Assembly: GCA_034769895.1 (NCBI GenBank)
Contig: CM068367.1
Location: 114,002,654 to 114,066,653 of the forward strand
Length of the DNA stretch: 64,000 bases
Reading direction: 5' to 3'
From: Magicicada septendecula
Lineage: Eukaryota > Arthropoda > Insecta > Hemiptera > Cicadidae
The notes beneath the pieces were generated by a model. It searched no databases. It saw nothing but the letters and a program-made list of their open reading frames with translations, and had not been told where the DNA came from. Within the stretch, counting starts at the first letter, position 1. Each line of letters opens with the position of its first letter. Below, piece after piece: positions 57,868 to 64,000 of this stretch. The position numbers and the translations under genes were made by a program.

Positions 57868-58500
57868 AGGTAATGTCGAGTCCGTTCGAGCAAAAATTGT
57901 TGTAGATGTACTATTCTGGAACAGGTTAGTAATAGACGGATCTTAGCTAGTTGGCTAATTAATTAGCTAGTTGGTTAGCTAGTTAGCTAGACTTAGTGAG
58001 TAGCTGGATCTTATATTATGATCACGCCATGGTCAGTAAGCTATATAAGTTTAACCATATGTGGAGGACCTTCAAAAGAACTCTAAAAGCAACGAAAAGA
58101 AACACGACTAAGTACTACTACAAGCTAGTGGTCCTCCCCACACTCCTCTATAGGTCTAAACATTGGACTTTGACGAAATCGCAGTCCAGTCGTATTCAAG
58201 CGACGAAAATGAGATTTTTCAGGCACGTGGCAGGATGTACTCTTCAGGATCGTAGAAGAAAGTGAGAAGTACTGAATATTATGAATGTACTCGATAGGGT
58301 AGACCAATATCGGCTAAAATGGTTGGAACATCTTAACCGCGTGGATGACTGCCGCATTCCCAAAACAACTAGTGAAGCCGAAAGGACGGAGAGGAGGGGG
58401 ACGTCCGAAATTGCAGTGATCAGCTCTAGCCTAACTGATTAGGACCGGAACAAACCCGGTCCTTTTTTGTGTAATCCTTATGAAAATGATGATTATTGTA
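57868..58500 (+). mobile_element. LINE 3' end, third copy of the 47.7-kb family
   Basis: 57875-57932 matches 48010-48062 (CGAGCAAAAATTGTT, AGATGTACT, TTCTGGA). After an inserted tandem tract the tail continues: a YKFNHMWRTFKRTLKATKR stretch, YYKLVVLPTLLYRSKHWTLT (P-LLYGSE-W-LT block), RIQATKMRFFRHVAGCTLQD, RRR and a stop. The DNA then follows the 49.4-kb copy to GATGATTA at 58488. It lies about 160 bp from the cyclase exon, inside the upstream intron, on the opposite strand. Confidence 0.88.
57942..57990. repeat. TTAGCTAGTTGG tandem tract inside the LINE copy
   Basis: Four imperfect units of TTAGCTAGTTGG/TTAGCTAGT, absent from the other two copies of this LINE family, so it arose after insertion. 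Confidence 0.85.
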
Positions 58501-58504
58501 AATA

Positions 58505-59930
58505 ATTGGCTACGAAATTTCTATGCATAGCACAATATAATTAAAATTTTATTTGATTACATTTCCTAAGTCGTTTTTTCACCTGTTACCCTCTCCAAGT
58601 TCTGGAAACCTCTCACTTTCTCTAATATTATTGTCCCAATTTCTACTTTCATTTTTACCATTATATCAACAATTACCATCTCTTTTGCTTTAAGAGAAAA
58701 ATTTGGTAACGTGTGAATATAATTGTGACAGTGTTGTCTGTTTTCGTATTTAAATAATTCTATCCAAAGACGATGCCCTTGCAATACTGTTGGAGATAGT
58801 GTTGTATTTAACGAGTCTTATGAGTTTTTTTACGATTGTTTGGCATCACAGTACATAGTTTTATGAACTTATTTTGTAATCACTGTAATCCACGTACGAT
58901 GTGTGGATTTCATAATTAACATGGCCCGAAATAACGTTTGCGTCCGGAAGCTTACTGCTCTTTTTGGCAGCAACATGCAATGAACGCTTCTCTCTCTATG
59001 TACTCTACACGTACATTTACTTATTACGTACGATTTGAATTGTAAGCATATTGTATACTTGAAACAGTGTGTGCGCAGCATATGTGTCCTTTGTGTATAT
59101 GTACATACTAGGACTGGAATTATGTGCTTTGTTGTCTTGTTTCTTGTTCGCCTTGAGACACGCAGGATTAGTTCGTATAGTGATTACAAGAGTGATGAAA
59201 GCGATGAACTGTAGAAGCGAACAAAGGTCAGACTAAATGAAGTAGATTGTTGTGGATGTGGGGTAGAGAAAACATGTAAACATGAGACTGTCCAAGGACA
59301 GACGAGTTAGGCGAGTCGCTCCAAACCAGTGGACAGAATTGAAGAATTAAAAATTACTCCTAAAATTACAAGAAAAACAACGTCCTGAACGCTTTGAAGA
59401 AGTCCCCCAAAATTAAAAAGATATTTTTTACTCAACTGTTTAAGAAGTGAATATTTACCTTGGTCACACAAGCTGTAACATATAATTAAGTGAAAATTAA
59501 TTGAAATATTTTTAAGACGGTAGCACGGATCGTCGTGTTTGAACAGTGGAAAGATAATAATCGAACAAAGGGAAGTTGTTGTTTGAGAAATTACAACTTT
59601 AATTTCAGTTTAAGTAAACAAAGTGACTCGTATACAACACTTCTTCAAGCTTACGATTATCCACGCATGGTGGCGTAAAGAAGAATAAATATAATCTGTC
59701 TAAGAGTGTCGCAATAAATAATAATGTAAGTCACCAATTACAGATGTCCACATACAGTAATTCACAATTAAAGGTTCACACTACACGCACACTGAATCGC
59801 AGTCTCAAAATCTGACTAATAAGATGTCCTCATCACTTCGCTTCAATAATGACTGATTCTGAGGTGTTTTGCATTTATAGTTCAGGAACAGAAGCTACTA
59901 CGCATTAAAAGATATATTCCAATTCAGGAG
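58505..59930. other. no gene recognised
   Basis: AT-rich intronic or intergenic DNA. I searched for kinase-homology exons of the cyclase on the minus strand and saw none. Confidence 0.5.
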
Positions 59931-59934
59931 TGTA

Positions 59935-60410
59935 TCAAAAAATGACAAAACGGCAATTATACACCACACTACTCAGACCTGTTGTAACATATCAAGCGAG
60001 ACATGGGTACTGAAGTTGGAAGATATGAAAAACCTTTGTGTTTTTGAGAGGAAAATTGTAAGAATTTATGGACCAGTGTGGGACGGAGAGATGTGGAGGA
60101 TAAGAAAGAATCGTGAGCGAGAGACCTGTATGGAGAAGCGGACATAGTTGCGGCAGCGAAGGCGCAAAGTTTGAGATGGTTGGAGTACATGGTGGAAATG
60201 AGAAGTGATTGAGGTCCACAAATTGCATTGGAAAGGAAGCCGGAAGGAGTAAAGAGGATTGGACGTCCGAGGAGAAGATGGTATGAAAATGTGGATGGGG
60301 ATTTGAGGGAGATGCAAGTGGCAGGGTGGAGGAGTAAGATTCTGGACAGAGAAGAATGTAGGAGAATCGTTGAGCAGGACAGGGTTCTACAGAGACCATA
60401 GTAAAAGCAG
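59935..60410 (+). mobile_element. LINE 3' end, degenerate
   Basis: In three plus-strand frames: MTKRQLYTTLLRPVVTYQ (LYKTLLRPVV-YG block), FERKIVR-IYGPVWDGEMW, NRE followed by AAAKAQSLRWLEYMVEMRS (RLRW-GHV-RM block), ALERKPEGVKRIGRPRRRWY, ENVDGDLREMQVAGWRS and EQDRVLQRP before the stop. A short GAA tail follows (60407-60419). Same tail type as 24.3 kb and 56.3 kb. Several frame breaks. The minus-strand ORFs here (60448-59969) are shadows. Confidence 0.85.
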
Positions 60411-60699
60411 AAGAAGAAGTTTAGGAACTGCGCGTCGAGAAATCTCACGTGTGTTGTAATATAATCGGGAGAAATGAAGGGGCACTATATGTTCCAGAAG
60501 TGAAAGCAGAAGAGAAAACATTATACGATACTCGACTAGACGCTTACATAACGCGTGTCTAACATCGCGACGCGACTGTCACGGTTGTCTACCTGATTGG
60601 CGTAGAAATATCATTATACAAAATTAAAGTAACGGTGTGGTGATGAAAGTCTCACAAGTTCGGATTCTATAACTTTAGGTTCGTTTTGTGCGATTAACG

Positions 60700-60895
60700 G
60701 TGAGAAGCTGCTTTTAGACTGTTAACATTATTGGTATAAGATACACGTTCCTTAGCTCCCAATCCACGTACGTTCCATGTAGCAGACTTTAACCTTTCCG
60801 CAATACCAAATCGCTGATCCTTTTTATGCGTAGTAACAACTACATGAAATCCGTCCAGCTGGATCCGAAGATTCTGAGTATTCAAAAAAAATTCC
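60700..60895 (-). mobile_element. LINE endonuclease start fragment
   Basis: The minus-strand ORF 60885-60694 contains RLKSATWNVRGLGAKE. The ATWNVRGL sequence is the first conserved block of the APE-type endonuclease of LINEs (asparagine in the metal-binding site). The preceding residues (LRIQLDGFHVVVTT) may be 5' region. The rest of the endonuclease and RT is absent, so this is a 5' end without a 3' end, the reverse of usual truncation. A decayed internal gene piece or a deletion product is possible. Confidence 0.65.
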
Positions 60896-60899
60896 CTTA

Positions 60900-61210
60900 A
60901 TATAGGTTACCAGCCTATAGTTAGGTAGGCAGGTGATGGGTATGCTACCTCAAGGCATCCTGCCATGACCGATTATCTATCGGAGTTTACTCTTCTAGGT
61001 CAGTAGCTTTCTCTACAGCTTGGAGCCTGACCTACCTTACATTTTGATTTCGGAGTGTCCGTCTCCTAGCCTTCGGGAATCTATTCTACATATCACACAA
61101 GACAGTACGGGGCAGTGCTTATTTTATGGCGGCACTTACTCGCCATGTCACAGCATTGTCATAGGGATTATGTGGATTTTAGCTCGTGTGACACGTATAC
61201 AGTAATGGGG
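60900..61210. other. probable repeat, unassigned
   Basis: GC-balanced, with GGTAGGCAGGTGATGGGTAT and GGCATCCTGCCATGACCG. On the minus strand it lies directly upstream of the endonuclease fragment, so it may be that LINE's 5' UTR. Confidence 0.4.
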
Positions 61211-61214
61211 ATAC

Positions 61215-61600
61215 GTGTCCCCTTACATATGCTAGTGAAACGTAGACGATAACTGGAAAAGAAAAGCAGCATATACAGCGGCATATAAAGCCGCGCTGAA
61301 ATGAATTTTTTAAGGCACGTAAGGGGTTATCATCTAAGGGGTCGAATTCATAACAAACAAATAAGCCCGAATTGGGTATATTCTCCATCAATGAGAAGAT
61401 AAAAGAACGAAAGCAGCAGTGGATCGAGCATGTCTACAGAATGGACCACCAGAGGCTAGTAAAGCGCTCTGTAGACTACAAACCAGTTAGCAGAAGACCT
61501 CTGTGTAGGCCCTAGAAGAGACGGCTGCAGTGAAGACTGCACGGAACAGGCTATACGCCTACACCGTGAAGTGACGACAACGATAACGACGAGGTACACG
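61215..61600 (+). mobile_element. LINE 3' end, degenerate
   Basis: Plus-strand frames give a SETWTITGKEKQ-like start, MNFLRHVRGYHLRGRIHNK-like sequence in shifted frames, INEKIKERKQQWIEHVYRMD (W-EHV-RM block), QRLVKRSVDYKPVSRRPLCR and an end rich in ACGACAACGATAACGACGA (61573-61591). It belongs to the first LINE-tail type (7.4, 18.0 kb). Confidence 0.8.
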
Positions 61601-61604
61601 CTTG

Positions 61605-62245
61605 TCGCAGCCGAGATGATGATCAACTGTAAATATTTTATACCGCCGCTTTTACACTTCGGATGAACTAACACCTGCAGAGGAGACTGTTGAAGTGTCT
61701 TATACGAGGCGTCTTACTTTACGGGTCATCAGAGACTAGGTCAACGCAGGGAAATGATATAAATACGATTTAAGTGCTGGACACACGGATTTCGATGCAG
61801 AAAGAAGGGCTAAGGTAGGCAGATAATGACGAGATTCTCGTAAAAGTTGAGGAGGGTAAGAATTCTTTTGTAACAATTACGGAATCGCTCAGGAGATCTG
61901 TGTGTGAGCAGCTATTAGTAGAAACAGACTTGTGGTCAGCTGAAACAAAAGGGAAGCTAAAAACAACAACAACGGATGAAACAATGCGAGATCTGGATAA
62001 CTGGTGGGATGTCCGACGCGTGATGAATGAACGTTTTCCCAAAACAATACTGGGTTGAGTGCCCATAGAGAATGGAAAATGCGCGACAGACAGCCGGCCA
62101 CCTGGAGACAGCTGGGACAAAACGTAGTGTACTCTGGAGACATAAGACGCATCATAACAAATGATGGTAGTTAATTACAGTTGGCTGTACTTACGTTATG
62201 TTTTGTACTTTGCATTTGTGTGTGCGTGTGTGTCTGGCGGGGGGG
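61605..62245. other. no gene recognised
   Basis: 61790-62150 is GC-balanced and partly open on both strands (plus: VEEGKNSFVTITESLRRSV; minus ORFs 62120-61770 and 62155-61889), but I recognise no family. It may be an old transposon segment. Confidence 0.4.
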
Positions 62246-62249
62246 GGTC

Positions 62250-62435
62250 TGCATTTAATAGACCAGTGGATATGACAACGTAAAGGTTCGCTCTGTGGAT
62301 ATGACAACCAGTAACATAAAGGTCCGCTCTGTGCCTTTCAAGGTTCTTTTTCCAGTCTTCATGTCGACTCGCCTTTGAAACTGTCTGTGGTAACATCACA
62401 AAATAATAATGAGCTACTGAAGCGTACATACACAT
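62250..62435 (+). mobile_element. diverged SINE copy
   Basis: AATAGACCAGTGGATATG matches the SINE head at 21.25 kb. TTCATGTCGACTCGCCTTTG, GTCTGTGGTAACATCACAAA and ATAATGAGCTACTGAAGCGT match its body in the same order. The B-box area is replaced by a roughly 40-bp tandem duplication (GTGGATATGACAAC twice, at 62265 and 62296). The 3' third is missing. Confidence 0.75.
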
Positions 62436-62539
62436 ACACAAAACCTTTCGTGCATGCGCTAGAAACCGAATTCGGTAAAATAATATAGGCATATAATAAC
62501 GACAATATAATATTAACTATTATTGTAATCATTATTTCT

Positions 62540-62880
62540 TTCTTCCTTTTTAGTTTCACCCATGAATGGGCTACGACGGTTCTGGAGTTATTTTCTCCTT
62601 CGCTAGTGTTTCTTCGTTCTCTGGTCCGCTCTTATTTATTCTTCTTCGGATATTACCCTTTTGGATCTTCTTTGTTTCTCTTCTAAAAGTTTCAACTCAC
62701 AACTTTCCATAGAAACACTTTTCTGTTTCCTATACCTTCTTATCCGATTCTACATTTTTTCCTTTCTATTGTGTTGGAAGGTGAGGATCTTGTTTGCTAT
62801 CCTCTATGGCTCCATCCTTCTAAGTTGTCCATAGAAAGCCATTCGTCTTTTCTTGATCGTGGTTATTATTATGATTATGA
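62540..62880 (-). mobile_element. LINE 3' end of a third tail type
   Basis: The minus strand gives KKRMAFYGQLRRMEP, a stop, RIANKILTFQHNRKEK, then RIRRYRKQ and a lysine/arginine-rich end. The block R-M-FYGH--RM---R--N-I resembles the tail of another LINE lineage, different from the GRPR-RW type. Stops at several positions. Moderate evidence. Confidence 0.6.
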
Positions 62881-62884
62881 TATG

Positions 62885-63645
62885 ATGATGATAATAATGA
62901 TTATTATTACTTTACGTTATAATACGTTTCCCAATATTATTATATTTCCTTCAATCTTTCGACTGGTTTCTACCCTCCCCGCATATACCCGTGGTGCGTG
63001 TGTTACGAAGTCTCTCACAGGTATATGGGACCTACAGTTTAACGCCGTTTCCCAATACAAAAGCATTTATTTTGTTGAGATTATTATTATTGTTTTGTTC
63101 GGTTAGAATATTGTTTAAAATCAACAGCGTTGATTTCTGAAAATTTACAAAATTCTTTATTTTGTTATTGTTATATGAAGTGTAATATGCTCTTCTTTAT
63201 GCTATGATTTAGATATTTTGTATCATAGTGACGAATTTATTTATGCTATTTTATATGTTTGTTTCGAATTATTGAACAATATTTGTTTTACAAATTTTCA
63301 AATAACCATCATATTTTTAATTAACTTGTATTCTTTCATGTACTGAAAAAGAATTGTATGATAAAAACATGTATACAGTTTCCCAAAATGTTAGTTTTTT
63401 TCATTTTTGGGTATGTAGTTAATTTTAACTCTTAAATCAGGAATTGTATGTGAATTATTTTATAGTAATTAAGTAAATTTGTTTTTAAATACTTGGTTTC
63501 ATATATGCATTTTTGTGCTTTAGATATCTATCTCTTTACTTTTCGTATTTTTTTTTTATGTATGACTATAGGTAAAACCAAACATTCAAAGGATAGATGT
63601 CAGTAAGCAGTAGAAGATATTTTATGGAGCATGTGTTATTAGGAG
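62885..63645. other. AT-rich, no gene
   Basis: (ATT)/(ATG) low-complexity patches at 62862-62910. The 111-codon plus ORF 62771-63106 runs across the LINE tail and these patches and is not credible. Confidence 0.5.
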
Positions 63646-63647
63646 GA

Positions 63648-63933
63648 TAATAATGGCTCCTATGTGTACCACCGAAGTACCTTAGGAGTAGGCAGGGTAG
63701 GTTGCCTAATGTGAGCCGTACGCATACAAAGAATACAGTGTGGCCACTAGCACTACGCTTCAGCAGCCCATTATTATCCCCAGGATGTTATCCCAGGTAC
63801 ACATTTTCAACAGGCTGAGTCGACCTGGGGGCTGAAAAACGCACCTTGATTTTATGGTGCGGGGCCGGGAATCGAACCCGGGACCTCTAGATTAGTAGCC
63901 AGGTGCCATACCCACGGGTCTACTGAGCCGCCG
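63648..63933 (-). mobile_element. tRNA-derived SINE, second copy
   Basis: The reverse complement aligns end to end with 21242-21535: GGCGGCTCAGTAGACC, GTGGGTATGGCACCTGG, GGTCCCGGGTTCGATTCCCG (contains the B box), CAGCCCCCAGGTCGACTCAG, GGGGATAATAATGGGC and GGAGCCATTATTAT at the 3' end. TAGGAGGAT (63640-63648) and TAGGAAGGAT (63935-63944) could be its target duplication. About 85 percent identical to the other copy by eye. Confidence 0.92.
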
Positions 63934-64000
63934 GTAGGAAGGATGCCTTATGCCTAATTAAATAAGCATATGATGAGTAAATGACTGTAATTTGACTGAA

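Noticed and set aside
59969-60448. 159-codon and 135-codon minus-strand ORFs
   Set aside because: They are antisense shadows of the plus-strand LINE tail at 59935-60410.
61770-62155. Possible protein-coding segment on either strand
   Set aside because: Partly open in both directions but no recognisable motif, no splice signals that fit, and LINE/SINE debris on both sides.

Overview
This is eukaryotic nuclear DNA. It is AT-rich, has no dense long ORFs, and is full of decayed transposons, tRNA-derived SINEs and long microsatellites. One recognisable host exon with canonical splice sites (57562-57711, minus strand) encodes the linker between the kinase-homology and cyclase domains of a receptor-type (membrane) guanylate cyclase. 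The mixture of mariner, Jockey-type LINEs, other LINE tails, a Helitron, hAT, PIF/Harbinger and a tRNA-SINE fits a large-genome arthropod, most likely an insect. A cockroach- or termite-like polyneopteran is a guess from general character only. Much of the window may be intron of the cyclase gene: its kinase-homology exons should lie at higher coordinates and its catalytic exons at lower ones. I could not find another exon of it here.

Layout. 0-10 kb: a 589-bp inverted-repeat element, a LINE reverse-transcriptase scrap, two LINE 3' ends and several (GA)n/(GAA)n tracts. 10-15 kb: a foldback element with a recurrent GGCCGTGGTC end, a Jockey 3' end, a mariner relic, a 237-bp hAT-type MITE with an 8-bp target duplication, and a Jockey RT fragment on the minus strand. 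15-26 kb: mostly featureless, with a LINE tail ending in (GAA)n, a SINE with a perfect 15-bp target duplication, a minus-strand LINE tail and another foldback. 26.3-27.2 kb: an internally deleted mariner with both TIRs. 27-32 kb: AT-rich DNA, then a 1.6-kb polypyrimidine satellite of 101-bp period with higher-order structure. 32.2-34.0 kb: a broken Helitron Rep (minus strand). 34.4 and 40.7 kb: two copies of one GC-richer repeat in opposite orientation.

41-64 kb: further LINE tails, a foldback element, a PIF/Harbinger-like remnant carrying the start of a MADF protein (46 kb), and a 917-bp PIF/Harbinger element with TIRs, TTA duplication and a transposase exon fragment (54 kb). Then come the guanylate cyclase exon (57.6 kb), four more LINE fragments, a LINE endonuclease start, a diverged SINE and a second good SINE copy at the right edge.

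Apart from the cyclase exon nothing here looks like a working gene. No transposase or reverse transcriptase is intact. The most interesting unexplained structures are: (i) a family of inverted-repeat elements sharing a CTGANGA-N-short stem-GAAAC motif (hammerhead-like in sequence, but with one extra base) and GGCCGTGGTC / ACACGGCCGG ends; (ii) the 101-bp satellite with ordered subtypes; (iii) two Harbinger-type remnants that each carry a beginning portion of one of the two proteins such elements encode.
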